Part shown: one piece after another, positions 34,389-45,540 of the stretch
How positions within the stretch are numbered: position 1 is the stretch's first letter
How the letters are laid out: the number at the start of each line of letters is the position of its first letter
Assembly: GCF_025602895.1 (NCBI RefSeq)
Contig: NW_026516225.1
Location: 124,001 to 188,000, forward strand
Source of the DNA: Polychytrium aggregatum
Lineage: Eukaryota; Chytridiomycota; Chytridiomycetes; Polychytriales
DNA: 64,000 nucleotides
Direction: 5' to 3'
Made by a program: the position numbers and the translations under genes
Notes under the pieces: model-generated
Seen by the model: the letters and a program-made list of their open reading frames with translations, nothing else
What the model was told of the DNA's origin: nothing
Databases searched by the model: none

Positions 34389-35144
34389 AATCCTCGCTTC
34401 ATCACACTATCATCGATCAGCCTCAGTCCAGATGGTGACGAAAGTAAGGTCAGGTGAAGAAGAGAACAACCTGGGTGGTGCTTGAGTGGTAGTGGATGCA
34501 TCGATGGCCCTCTGTTGATACATCGTGCTGCGGCTGCTTTCCCGGAGCAAATCTTGGGTGCAATCGTGTTGTAGTCTTGAGTGACCGACTAGTACAATGC
34601 CTCAGTGTATCGGATTGCTCTGGCACATCAATATATCAGTATATACAACCCTCCTCAGGGGATTGTCGGCGACTCAGTGATGAGGTCATGGTCTGGGGTG
34701 CAGCAAAAGAAAGCCACACCGACATCACATCCAGACCTGATCCTGATCCTTTCGACCAAAATGTTGACGATGCTCCGGACACGGCTCCAGATGCCGCTCA
34801 AGATCATGTGCCCGGTCGCTGCTTGCAGTTCGGTATCTCATGAATAGTTGAAGAAAGAGCGAATGGAGAGCTGACAAGCCAATTTCTTTCCCTTTCTCGG
34901 CTGGACCTCATCGTCCTGATTGAGCAAGGTGATGAGGCCGCATGCGAGATGCATCGCTCTGTAAGATATGTTCCTTATGACCCGGAATGGGTGCTGGATG
35001 TGTGGGAATGTAGATGACGAGCATTGATTGACTGACACTCGATTACTTTGCCTTTGTGAACGAAAAACAACATGCATTTGCCATTCTCGGTAGCTCCAGC
35101 ACCTCGGTGCGAGTGGATGTATTTAGCTCATACCGCCTCGATAC
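34389..35144. other. Intergenic region with LINE relic
   Basis: About 750 bp with no intact gene. Its only recognisable content is the retrotransposon fragment near 34926-34990. Confidence 0.5.
34926..34990 (-). mobile_element. Short relic of a LINE (non-LTR) reverse transcriptase
   Basis: The minus strand here encodes FRVIRNISYRAMHLACGLITL. This closely matches FRVVRNTSYGAMHLGCGLITL of the larger LINE fragment at 59.8 kb, and by eye about three quarters of bases agree over some 60 bp. It is too short and isolated to be functional. Confidence 0.75.
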
Positions 35145-37001
35145 TCATTCCAGCTGGTCGAGCTCGTGCTGGCCGAGTCTGCATCCTTGCTCGGCTGATC
35201 TGCGGTACCACTCGAGTGCTTGGCCATAATCCCTTTCAGTTCCCAGCCCCCAATGGAGACAAGAACCGACCAGGAACATTGCAGACGCATTTCCCTGCTC
35301 CGCCGCGGCCGTCCACGACAAAAATGCCTTGCGTTGGTTCTTGGAAACCCCCCAGCCCTCGTAATAGCACCTGCCCGCCCACACCCGACTGTCACTGTGC
35401 CCTGTCTTGGCGAGCTCTTCAAAGATCTTCACGGCGCGCTTCTGGCTCCGGTTGGTTCCGAATCCAAAGACGTAGCATATGGCCAGGATGTGCTTGCATA
35501 GCCAGTCTTGCTTGGATCCAACCTCGCAGTTCCTTAAGAGTTGATGTGCTGCAGCCGAGTGCGAAGTGGTGGAGGACAGCCGAGTGGACGCATACTCATA
35601 CCCAGTCAAGGGCCAGCTCGCCAGGGACTCGAGTTCTCCGAGGCCAAAGCCGTCGGACTTGCTGTGTTCCATGAGGTGGACGCCCATCTGCTTGTCCTGG
35701 CCCGTCCCACGGCCGAGATAGTGCAGCCAGCCGAGCATGTACGCAGCAAGGGTCCGATGGGCGGGATCGGTCGAGTGGTCGAGGGCCTTCTGCCAGAATG
35801 CAAATGCCGTTCCGTCGTTTTGCTCGACATGGTGGCCGGTCAGGTATAGCCAGCCCACTTCGAGGGTCGCTTCCAAATTGCCGCCGTCGGCACTCGCCTT
35901 GAGCAGCTGGGCGGCCAGTCTATCGTCATCGCCGGTCTCGCCCAGCTCGCCACGCACCAGCCGGGCAGCTTGGAGACAGGCGATAGGGTCCCCTTGCTTG
36001 GCAAGTACGAGGGTGGGATCCGGGATGCCCAAGTTGTCCAACGTGGCGAGGCTAGGCCCGTTGTCATCATGGGTGATGGGGTGCTCGGATTCTGCCGGTG
36101 TCGAAGCAGCCATGCAGCCAACGCCATTGCCGCTGTTCGAAGGCATGGGATCGATCAAGGCCTCGAGAAGGACAGCAATCTCTGGGAACGAGGGGCGCAG
36201 AGAGGGATCTTGGTGCCAGCATTGCTCGACAACGTCCCACAGTGCGTCCGAGATGTTGCCGGGTCGCTTGGGGCGATTTCCAAGAAAGAGTTGACGCATC
36301 ACAACCACATCCCTCATCGGCTGGCCGTTCCCGGTGACCCAGATAGTCCTGCCGTCGTTCAAGACCTCGTACATGGTAATGCCAAAGGCATAGACGTCGG
36401 TCTGCTTGGTCGAGTCGGACGGATTGTCGTCATCCAGCATCTCAGGCGCCATGTAATCGAGTGTACCTCCGGCGCTGTGTTGGTTAGCGGCTCTGGTGCG
36501 GTTGGCGGTGGCCGCAGTGTGCTTGACACGAGCCATGCCAAAGTCAGAGACCACGGCATTGAATGCCGGATCGATCAGGACGTTTTGGGTCTTGAGATCG
36601 CCGTGGACGATGCGCTTGTCGTGGAGGTAGGCCATGCCAGCGGCGACTTGGAGGAGCAGCCGGAGTTTGTCGTCGAGGGGCCGAACATTGTCTGGGTCGG
36701 AGACGAAGCTGCGGAGAGTGCCATTGGGCATGAACGGCGAGACCATGAAGGGCTGAGCGGCTTTATCGCAGGCACCGAGGAGCGGCAGGATGTTGGGGTG
36801 CTTGAGGCCGTGCCAGACATGAACTTCTCGGCCAAAATCAGACAGCTCCCTCATGGTACAAACGCCAAGGACCTGCTTGACGGCGACCTTGGAGCCGTTG
36901 TACCAAGCGGTATAGACCTCCCCAAAACCACCGCGGCCGATGATATCCGGGGAGCGGTCGGTGATGGCTTCCGCGGGAATGAGCCAGGGCTTGACGGACA
37001 T
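35145..37001 (-). CDS. Protein kinase with C-terminal Sel1-like repeats
   Basis: 618 aa in one exon; ATG at 37001 is chosen because the residues after it (SVKPWLIPAEAITD) align with the start of the sister kinase at 55 kb, and the open frame upstream has no ATG close to a kinase boundary. The kinase domain (about 15-290) has the Gly loop GRGGFGEVY, VAVK lysine, HGDLKTQN catalytic loop (HGD instead of HRD, common in receptor-like/TKL kinases), DFGMA, APE and the late CWHQDPSLRPSF signature. A Ser/Pro linker follows, then Sel1-like repeats (GWLYLTGHHVEQ, MLGWLHYLGRGT, CYYEGWGVSKNQ, CLHWGLGTERDYGQALEWY). Between the repeats is a segment with DWLCKHILAICYVFGFGT shared with two other genes of the window. 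All catalytic residues look present, so an active kinase is likely; partner and pathway are unknown. Confidence 0.85.
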   Translation of the reverse strand: MSVKPWLIPAEAITDRSPDIIGRGGFGEVYTAWYNGSKVAVKQVLGVCTMRELSDFGREVHVWHGLKHPNILPLLGACDKAAQPFMVSPFMPNGTLRSFVSDPDNVRPLDDKLRLLLQVAAGMAYLHDKRIVHGDLKTQNVLIDPAFNAVVSDFGMARVKHTAATANRTRAANQHSAGGTLDYMAPEMLDDDNPSDSTKQTDVYAFGITMYEVLNDGRTIWVTGNGQPMRDVVVMRQLFLGNRPKRPGNISDALWDVVEQCWHQDPSLRPSFPEIAVLLEALIDPMPSNSGNGVGCMAASTPAESEHPITHDDNGPSLATLDNLGIPDPTLVLAKQGDPIACLQAARLVRGELGETGDDDRLAAQLLKASADGGNLEATLEVGWLYLTGHHVEQNDGTAFAFWQKALDHSTDPAHRTLAAYMLGWLHYLGRGTGQDKQMGVHLMEHSKSDGFGLGELESLASWPLTGYEYASTRLSSTTSHSAAAHQLLRNCEVGSKQDWLCKHILAICYVFGFGTNRSQKRAVKIFEELAKTGHSDSRVWAGRCYYEGWGVSKNQRKAFLSWTAAAEQGNASAMFLVGSCLHWGLGTERDYGQALEWYRRSAEQGCRLGQHELDQLE

Positions 37002-37320
37002 GATGTGCTTGTGAATGTGCCTGGGCCAGGATATGGTCGAGGTGGCAGGGAGGAAGGCTTCGATGCAAGATGTCCAAGTTCGTCCTGCAGAGGTTGAGGA
37101 TGGTCCGGGGGCGAAGGGCAGCAACCGTAATTTAGCAGGGCAGGGTCAGTGGCCAAGTCGCTGGGCCATGGCGGATCACAAGTGCGCAGCAAGCGTGTCC
37201 CCCCCCCTGGAAACAGCGTTTCCAAAAGGACACCCCCGTTCTAACCATGACAGTTTTGTTTCTGGAACCTGAATACACCGCCCACTCATCGCATTCATGG
37301 CCAAGCAAGTATGTCCAAGG

Positions 37321-37425
37321 AGACCGAAGTGGTGATTGCCTTTGGGAATGCCTCGTGGAAACAGGGGAAGGGATATGCATCCAGTCCCAGGAGGCTCAGA
37401 TTCGTCAAGTACTTCGAGCAGTTCA
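37321..37425 (+). pseudogene. Fanzor gene relic (RuvC-II region)
   Basis: About 105 bp encodes TEVVIAFGNASWKQGKGYASS and continues PRRLRFVKYFEQF, nearly identical to residues around the RuvC-II segment of the Fanzor at 5.1 kb. No other Fanzor motif is found nearby. The 10-mer TGTCCCGTTT, equal to the right end of the 5.58 kb element, follows at 37521-37530. Inference: an internally deleted copy of the same or a sister element. Confidence 0.8.
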
Positions 37426-37545
37426 TCCATGTGTGCTTGGATGGGAAACAATCGCATGGCTTGCTCACTGGAGCCTACAGAGGTTCGGCAGGCTACAGGC
37501 CGCTGAAGCCAGAAAGTGACTGTCCCGTTTCTTTCTGGACCGACT

Positions 37546-37720
37546 GTATGTGGACAAGATCATCGACCATCTCAGCCATTCGGATACGACAGAGGTGAGA
37601 GGATGGTGCGCTTTGTTGCAGCCAACACAGAGGTGGATGTCCTGTGGAGTAAGATATCACAAGTATATGTGAAGTGGACAAATGATCTTACTGAGAAGGC
37701 GAGTGCATTCCACCCAATGA
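37546..37720 (+). other. Gene-fragment family, copy A
   Basis: Open stretch reading YDRGERMVRFVAANTEVDVL...YVKWTNDL. It matches a second copy at 62.45-62.6 kb (YDRGAREMRFVRTDTEGDTL...HVKWTQCL). Spacing of Tyr-Asp-Arg-Gly, RFV, TE and VKWT is kept and both DNA and protein agree. I do not recognise the family. It may be an exon of a larger gene or a decayed duplicate. Confidence 0.45.
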
Positions 37721-38053
37721 GCCCCGCTGTCATCTTCCCGAACAACGCCGCTCTGGAAACCCTCTCCCAGAAGTGCACTCGCACCAATTTCACCCTCCAC
37801 CAGCGAGTCCAAGTTTCAGTGGTGGATTCTACTCTTGGACACTCTGAAGATGATGGTCAGTTTTCTCGGGCTGTGGAGCAGGAAGTAGGAGCGCAGCTCG
37901 GTGATACGGAAATCGAGCGACATATGTTTTGGCCATGGCGAGGATGGGCGGTGTGAGTGCATTCAGGATCAGAGTAACGAGATCCCTGACTCAATACAGG
38001 GTCTTTCGTTTCAAAATGGGTCCGCTGTAAGTGTTTGATTCCATCATGCCCTG

Positions 38054-39389
38054 TCATGTCTGAGACTTTGTCACCACCGATCCAAAATGGTCGTGGAAGA
38101 CAATGCATGCCGATGTAGGGATCTGCTGCTCGTGGATACGTGCAATTCGGCCGAGGAGATCGTCGATGAGATCCGTCCAGCCCACCATGGATGGATCGTC
38201 GAGATATCTCCAGAGCGCATTGCTGGACCTTGAAACCACAGACCTGTTGTGAGTGTCCGGCGCGAGTCGGAAGGACTCTCTCCCCGGGGCTGATGCGTCC
38301 GTTCACAAATAACGCAGATCCAAGTGATCCGGACCAGCTCGCTCCGGCTCCAGATAGGTGAGGCTCTGCTTGCTTACCACAGCGCACAGTTCATGAACAG
38401 ACTTGCACTGAACCTATGTCGCTCGTCGGCACATTCAAATAAAGCCTGGTACTTGCAGCTGGAGACAACTGACTGCCACACAAACTCGATCCGAGTCGTT
38501 CGCTGGAGCGCGGCAATATGGCGCTGCAGTTTCTCCGTAAGATGGCGCTCAGTCATTCCCTGGGTATCAGGACTGGTGGTGAGCGCCATCACCAACGGGG
38601 TGCCATCGAGTGACTGGTCTGGATGCTTGCAAACCCCTCAAAATGACTCACCCGATTGCGGACAAAATTTTGGATCTGAGAGCAATCGATGATGGGGCGT
38701 CGATCGAGCCAGTAGACGGTGATGATGGAAGGAAACGATGGCGTCGTTTAGAGCCGGTGCCATGGTTTGTGACTGCTCTGTACAGCTCTACTTGAGATTC
38801 AGTCAAATGCGAAAAGAGCCCAACTTACCTCGATCTGCAGGGCCAAATGGATGGGCTGACATCGAGCCAGACCCTGGGACAGCCCTGGTCCAACCAAACC
38901 CTCTTGGCAGATGGTGCAACAACTCCAACCAAAGCGTGAGAATATGGCGGTAGCTTGATGGATTCGAATCTTCCGATGCCCCTCTGCTTGGGAAATCCAT
39001 CTTACGGCCTTGGCGAGGGAAGTGGGCCATTCATTCTTACATCCACCAGGGCTGTAGCTCATACACTGTCCATGCTGTGGATGGAGTGAGCTACATGCTC
39101 CCAGTGGTTGCATGGGTGGGAGGGGCTCACTACTTTCGACAAATGCGTGATAAATGTCGACGACTTCATCCAGAGCATCTTTGAGGACAAATCCAGATAC
39201 ATGTCGCTGAAGAATCGCATCGAGGACTTCAGCACGGTATATGCGGGAAGCTGTTGTTGTGACATGCTGATCTGAATGACCAAAATACAGACGATGAGTA
39301 ACTGAGTCCACAATCCTTGCGGGAACGATGACGTGCTGTGTGAAGATGCGCTTCAGATAAACGGGGGCGATCGAGAAGACCTGGATTAT
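38054..39389 (-). CDS. Unassigned multi-exon gene (3' part resolved)
   Basis: I recognise no family. Four minus-strand exons at the 3' end chain in phase with good GT/AG sites: about 38985-38829 (left border uncertain), 38787-38652, 38572-38378 and 38243-38054, ending in TGA at 38054. The predicted C-terminus contains MTERHLTEKLQRHIAALQR, a Trp-rich stretch ALWRYLDDPSMVGWTDLIDD and a Cys/His-containing tail (TSACIVFHDHFG). Further upstream, about 39389-39130 is open in one frame (SIAPVYLKRIFTQHVIVPA; RIYRAEVLDAILQRHVSGF), probably a fifth exon, but its joins are not settled and the start is not found. No signal peptide or membrane segment seen. Could be a decayed member of a local family. Confidence 0.4.
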
Positions 39390-40083
39390 CCGATATCATC
39401 AAACTTACCATCTGGCGATTCTGGTCCAGAGAGAGTGAACGACCGGCGAATGTCCCGAGCCACAGGCGAACTCAAACACTCTCGTCCCTCATAGTCCGGC
39501 ATCCACACATACAGGTGGCGGTCGAGTCGATCCTGACGACGAGTCCACTGGCGGCACTCCAAGGTCCTGGCCACGGCATGCAACGTCGGGCTCGGGTCAT
39601 GAATGCCACCAAGCCGTTCTGGGCTCTCAGCAGACGTCACAGAGACGGTGCAGACCAAGGTCTCCTCGACGGCCCGGCTCCTGCAATGTTCGGAGTCTGC
39701 GCCACAACGGACATCGATGAATAGAGAGTTTCAGATGCACTTTCCAGGTGCACTTTCCAGGTGCCGACCAGCGGATCACTGAGTGCTCTTGTCAACACCG
39801 GGACATCCCTCAAGATACAGCAGCTCCGATATTGGTGTTGATCCCCGAGACAAGGCCGCTCGGGTCTCGATGTCTCGCATCCGCCCGCCAGGTTGTTCGG
39901 CGAGGAGACAGAATCGACGCACCTGGGTCGACAAAGTCTTTCCACTCGGGCGAGGCAAGAGCGGCAGTCATCGAAGCACCCACATCATGGACTGAACGAT
40001 CGGCGGCTGCAGGAACGCACACCCGGGACTGCTCGATTGATGTGGAATCACCCATGAGCTGCGATGAGCGATGAGCGATGAGT

Positions 40084-40172
40084 GATGGATGTGATGGATG
40101 TGATGGATGTGATGGATGTGATGGATGTGATGGATGTGATGGATGTGATGAGTTTGATGAGTTTGATGAGTG
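40084..40172. repeat. 9-bp minisatellite GATGGATGT and variants
   Basis: Seven tandem copies of GATGGATGT followed by GATGAGTTT/GATGAGTGT variants. It lies between two minus-strand genes, about 340 bp after the F-box gene stop. Confidence 0.9.
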
Positions 40173-40513
40173 TGGGTCATGTACCCCGCCGATGTGAGTC
40201 AGCGAAAGTGTTGTATCGGCAACCATTCCCAGCAACCATTCCCAGCTCATCCGTCCCATTGATATCCCATGCATCCGTCTCAGAGCCACCAGACCCGCCC
40301 CCAACAGGGACCATGACCACAGTTCTGAGCATCGGTTTATTGTTGCAATAGTGCAGTCGATGGTTGCCACCCGGATGCTGGCCCAGGCCACCCTCGGATG
40401 ATATCGTCCCACCCCTTCGCAGGACGCAGTGCGGATCGATGCAAGCCAGCCGGGTCACATCGGTCATGAAGCATCGGGAGATGCCAACACATGCAAGGCT
40501 CAGGCTCGGCGCT

Positions 40514-41766
40514 TCAATAGCTGGTTGGATCGGACCACAGCTGTCTCGGCACAGAACAGCCGTCGCTTGGGCTTCCACAGATATTGCCCACTATATCGCA
40601 ATCGTCACACTCAGTCTCTGTGAGATCTGAATTGACTTCGGGGACAAGAGGTATCCGGGAGTCGGTTCCGAACACTAGATGTGCTTCTTCGACGATGCTT
40701 GAGTCGAGGTACTCTGACAGCCTTTCATATTTCTTCATTGCTATCCTTTGGCACTGCGGCTTGAAGTAGAACAGCCACGACTGGCCATCTCCACCGTCAG
40801 GGGCGACGTTGCTGCAGTCCCACACCTGTTTGTGATCGAGATAGCATTGGTACGTTTGAGTGATAGCCCCAACCAAATCCAGACTCGCCTGGATAGCCAG
40901 CGAGGCGCCGCTACGAAACATACCTGGGCGAGCTTCAGGTCATCGTGGTCGAGCATGAGACTCTCCTTGGCCATCTCGATGGTGTACATTTGATCGAGAA
41001 GACAGCAGCACAAACGCACATCCCAGGCTGGGACCCAGTGAACTTGATTCGAGGTCGTCCAGCAGACAAGGCATTTGCGGGTGCACTGCAATATGTATGT
41101 CTGCAACAAGGCACAGAGTCAGCGGGGTCATCTAGCTTGCTCGCGATGCTCTTGCAGTAGTATATCCGAAGTGAGTCATCCATAACGCTGTTCCATCACG
41201 ACGCAGACCTCGTAGAACTGGATCTGGAATCGCTCCATGAGCCAGACGTATCCGCGTGGGGCAAGACAGTGGTGGGAGAATGGAAAGGTCTGTCAGTCAG
41301 GGGCGAGATGGATGGGTATTCGGCTGGAATACGGTGAACTCGACAGCATTTCAGCTGCAAGCACCTTCCATTCCTGCGCATTCATGGCTGGGACGACAAT
41401 GTCGCCGCCATTGGAGTGCTTGAACGAGTCACCCCAGATGCCCTGCAGCGATGGAGCAATCCTGAACGACGGGGATGGCTGCATAGCCACAAGGCGCATG
41501 TAGAGGGCCCGCCAATATTGCCGCCCGTTCGTGCCGATCAGCACTCGCAGCATCTGCGACGTCATTTCGAGTCTTGCCAGAGAGACGCCTGTGGGGCAAC
41601 TGTAAGTGAGCTAAATGTCGAAGCGCCATGCACACCAGAGTCTCGGCTGTGATGACTCGCCATCGAGAAGCGCCAGAATGGCATAGACGATCTCCAGAGG
41701 GAGATCGAGGATGCAGAGTCCGTGGCCGTGGCCGTGGTTCGGATGCGCTGAGACAGGAGCGGCCAT
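40514..41766 (-). CDS. F-box protein, five exons, one GC-AG intron
   Basis: Five minus-strand exons chain in phase: 41766-41661, 41588-41365, 41289-41200, 41100-40924 and 40825-40514, for 302 aa. After a His/Gly-rich start the sequence ILDLPLEIVYAILALLD-GVSLARLE matches the F-box consensus (residues about 19-60), so the product probably recruits a target to an SCF ubiquitin ligase. The first intron begins G|GCGAGT, a GC donor; it is chosen because it alone keeps the F-box continuous and in phase. The rest is rich in Trp, Tyr and Cys (HHCLAPRGYVWLMERF, QCTRKCLVCWTT) and has no LRR, WD40 or Kelch pattern that I can see. The Cys pairs could bind metal. The downstream stop at 40514 is reached without further splicing. 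Confidence 0.65.
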
Positions 41767-42164
41767 TGGTGGATGAGGAAAGTACAGAGCGCAGACCAGC
41801 CGATGAGACAGAGTCGCGAGACAGGGTTGTCAAGCGGAGCAATGTTTGACTTGCTTTCACAGATCCTTGCTCCTGCTGAACGCAGAACATTGACTGGCCG
41901 CATATTACCGGGCCTCAGGTCCGTGAATGCTGCCGTGAGAACGGGGCACTGTCGGCTCCACTGTCGGCTCATTCTGCACCAGCACTCTGACTTCCCACGC
42001 AAATCACATGTCTGCACACACACACACGTCCGTTCGTCTTGTTCCGTCTTCGTCCTGTTCCGTCTCTTGCCGTATCTCTCGCCCCCATCGACCGCCCTAT
42101 CGACTGCCGGCTCGCTGGCCTCCCGGAACAGCCCGTCGCCCACCCGCCCGAGCCGTAGCACATC
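41767..42164. promoter_or_regulatory. Divergent promoter region, F-box gene / AMPK beta gene
   Basis: About 400 bp between head-to-head starts. It includes an (AC)n run near 42017-42027. No gene seen. Confidence 0.45.
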
Positions 42165-44394
42165 ATGGGAAACACGCCGTCGCTCCAGGAGCAACAGGAC
42201 CCGTCGTTGGATCCCTACCAGCAAAACTTTGCCGACCTTGCAGGGGCCGACCACCATCACTTGATTCCAAGCGACCAGGCCGCCGACCGGCCTGCCACCT
42301 CGCCGAAATCCGCCCACATCGCCAGTCCAACCAAGCCAGGGCTGCCCAGCTCCGAGCCCAGCCATGCGCGGTCCATATCAGCACCATACGCCCGCTTCGC
42401 CCCGCCCGAGTCGCCGGCCTCCAGCACACCCAAGACCAAGCCCATCATGATCTCGCAGTCGCCCTTTGTGGGCTCGCCCCTGCTGGCTTCGGACCAGTAC
42501 AAAACCGCCGGCTCGGTCTCGAACCAAAATAACCCGCTCTTTCGGGTCCACAACCACGGCCAGCCGACCGACCCCTCCATCTTGGCCCTGCGCACTCGTC
42601 AGTCCGTGTCGTCGTTGACCTCGGTCGAGAATATCTCGGTGCCCGAAAACGATGCCTCACAGGAATCCTCCAAGAATTATATTGCCATTCCGGCGGCGAC
42701 AGACCGGATGACGGGTATCTCCATCGCCCCATCCGACTCGGAGCCCAGGTCCTACAAGAACTCGTCCAGAATTGCGCTGCAAGGGCCCAGCACCGATGCC
42801 AGCGGCCAAAAAATCGATGGTGAGCACAGCAAAGGCCATTGCAAATGCGTTTTGCTCTGAGACTGTTTCGAAGACGAGGAATTGCGGTGCATAGTGCCAT
42901 CACTTGGCATAGGACAGCTTAGTGCCATTACTTGGCATAGGACAGCATGGCGCTACCTTATCGACCCATGACGGCGTAGCCGGCAATGCTGCTCCGTATC
43001 GGCCCAGCAATCCCTGGCTCGAAAGGACTCTGGCCCGCGGCCGATCCAACCGCCTCTTCGTACCGCATGCTTAATCTGGCCGCCCGTTGCTCCTCTTGCA
43101 CCCAGAAAAAACCATCCCTGTCCTCATCAGCTGGACGCAGAGCGGGCGGACTGTCTATGTCACAGGCACATTCAACAACTGGCGGCAAAAGGTCAAACTG
43201 ACCCACAGGTTCGAGCTGCTCCCCGAATGCACTCTCTGGGCGATGGGCAACCAAGACGCTATTGCTTTCCTGCATTGTCTCCTCCGACATTAGCAATCAA
43301 CTGACCAACAAATGCCACCGTTCTCGCCCATCCTCGTCCCCGCAATCGCCATCACAATCGCCACCACGTACGCTCTCATCCTCGCGCTCGACCACAGCGA
43401 CGATGGCGACTTCATGACGGTTGTGAACATGCTCCCAGGGACACACCGCCTGAAATTCATTGTGGATTCGCAGTGGAAATGCTCGGACGATCTGGCCATC
43501 GGACCGGACCCTGAAGGCAATCTGGTCAACTTTCTTCACGTTTCGGATGAGTCGGGTGACGCCATTGGTGACGGCCTCGATGGGTTGTCCCGCTGCGGCG
43601 ACGACGGAGAAAGTAAGTAGGCGGATCCATGGATTAGACGATTTATATGATGGTGCACGCGAGGCTGGATGCGAGCGGCATCTGGCGATTTCCGAGGTGC
43701 CATAATCCTCGCTCCACCAGCCAAAGGATCCGCCGATGCTCCGTCCATCCCACTCATCCCACTCGCCCCACTTGTCCCACTCATTCCATTCATTCCATTC
43801 ATCTCCCCACTCAACTTCAGTTCAGTCCAACTCGCCGGAAGAATCCTACACCAACGAAATCCCATCGTACCTGTTTCCCAATGCCCAGTCGCCCTTTGCG
43901 ACCTCGCCGACGCCGCGCAGCCAGCAGATCGAAATCATGCGCACCCACGCCTCCAACGCCCAGATTCCCCCGACTGATTCCCCGCCCAAGCTCCCGTATC
44001 ATCTCGAAAAGGTATTGCTGAACTCGGCACAGAGGGCAGGCGAGCAAGATTCGACGGTTCTGCCCATCCCCAACCACGTCAGCCTGAACCATCTCGGGGC
44101 GTTGAGTATCCGCGATGGAGTCATGGCCCTCTCGACGACCACTCGGTACCGGAAAAAGGTAGGCCTGGAGCGTGTTGGCTGGACTGGAGTGAGTTGGGTC
44201 AGCGACCCATCTGGCTGGGCAATCGCTTCGAGCCCGTCTCCATGCTGCTGGACTGTGCTGCTGGACCGTATTTGGAGGCTTATGTCCATGATCATGCTCC
44301 CTAACTGCCACTCTCTTGCACGCTTTTCCCGCCGGCTCGACGGAATCGCCACTAGTACATCACCACCATCCTCTACAAGCCCGCAGTTCTCTGA
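42165..44394 (+). CDS. SNF1/AMPK kinase complex beta subunit
   Basis: Regulatory beta subunit of the energy-sensing SNF1/AMPK heterotrimer; counterpart of yeast GAL83/SIP1/SIP2. Five exons join in phase: 42165-42819, 43106-43208, 43398-43612, 43821-44158 and 44356-44394, for 449 aa. The start MGNTPS is a good N-myristoylation signal (Gly2, Ser6). A Ser/Pro-rich low-complexity region fills about residues 5-220. The glycogen-binding CBM48 follows (TVYVTGTFNNWRQKVKL, DFMTVVNMLPGTHRLKFIVDSQW). The C-terminal ASC domain that holds alpha and gamma subunits is complete: YTNEIPSYLF, LPYHLEKVLLNS, VLPIPNHVSLNHLGALSI and RYRKKYITTILYKP. The last exon encodes only 12 residues plus the stop. Identity is secure; which yeast paralogue it corresponds to cannot be told. 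Confidence 0.93.
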
Positions 44395-44610
44395 GACTGT
44401 GGATCGATAGTGCGAGAGCCACGCTGTCGTTGAAGAACGAGGACACGATTCAGTCAGTCCGCTCCAGCGCTCCTGATGTCTCTAATGAAACAGCGTGTTG
44501 TCATGACCATATCCAATCGCATATTCTCAGCAATGGCCGACTCTGGACGCAGGCGCGAGCGAGCAGGCATCTTGGCAGCGCCAGTGGCAGTTGCTTGACC
44601 AAGGGCTCGA

Positions 44611-45540
44611 TCAGTGTCGACCAGTGCGTGTGGCTCGTCGGACCTCGAACTGGATCTCCGGGTCGGGCTCGGGCTGGGACCACAGGCCGGAGTAAATGCT
44701 GCAGTAGTCGAACCAGAGGGCGGCCCCGGCGGTGACGATGCTGAAGAAGGACCAAGTCAAGACCCAGTTGAAACTGGATCGACGGTCGGAGCACAGACCC
44801 GCCCCCGCAGTAGCATGGCGGAGGTCAATATGATGTCGGCTGGGACTGCTGGGAGCCCGTACTCGCCATCTGCCAGGTCGAGTCTATTCGAGCGGACTGG
44901 GAAGGGTGAGACTTACCTGTCGCAGCTGCCGGACTTGAAGGGAGGGCAATTGCCGCCCATTGGGATGACTTCGGCCAGGAACGACGCCATCCAGCCAATG
45001 ATGAGCGTCCCGTCCATAGCTGTCTCAAAGATGAGAATGCGGATCGAGGTGAAGGATTTCTTGAAGATCGGCATGAGGTAGATCAGCACCAGAATGACGG
45101 ATAGTAGCAGTGACAGCAGCGAGATGATCCCTGCGCCAGAGGTGAAGCATAGGGTGGTGGTGGTCAGATGCCACTCGGTTTGTCCGTCTCGGTGTCATCG
45201 ACGGTGTCATCGATATTGGCAACAACAGCCGTCTCCCAGACGAGCAGACGCCCTGGCCTGCCTGCGACTCACATGAAAACATGATAGCGCCCCGAACGCC
45301 GTAGAATGTCAGGAGGTTGCTGTCCTGTTGGCCGAGGAAGACCAAGTTGAGCAGCGAAATCACAAACTGGAATCCGCGGGCGGAGAACCGGCCTCGCTTC
45401 TCGACGGCAAAGTTGTTGTAGTCGCGGTTAGAGACAAAGTTGTTGACCCTGGAGTTGACGCTCTGGCGGGCATCGGTCTCGGCCTTCCACTTGTTGGCAA
45501 GCTCCTGGGCTCGGTTACTGCTTGAGGGCGGAGGTGCCAT
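44611..45540 (-). CDS. Four-span membrane protein, MARVEL-like
   Basis: Three minus-strand exons, 45540-45273, 45130-44917 and 44773-44611, join in phase for 214 aa. A polar N-terminal tail of about 60 residues is followed by four hydrophobic segments: GFQFVISLLNLVFLG, a long WIISLLSLLLSVILVLIYLM, ILIFETAMDGTLIIGWMASF and FNWVLTWSFFSIVTAGAALW. A short loop with paired cysteines (GNCPPFKSGSC) precedes the last. This arrangement matches fungal MARVEL-domain proteins of the plasma membrane or eisosome type, but the sequence signature is weak, so the name is by topology. It is convergent with the AMPK beta gene, 216 bp apart. Confidence 0.75.

Noticed and set aside
37207-37223. Perfect hairpin TGGAAAC-AGC-GTTTCCA, considered as a Helitron end or terminator
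   Set aside because: No CTRR terminus or Helitron protein nearby; a single short palindrome is not enough.
39386-39945. Further upstream exons for the orphan gene (stretch with RQDRLDRHLYVWMPDYEG)
   Set aside because: Protein-like, but the only nearby intron would be 28 nt and out of phase; not joined to the gene model.
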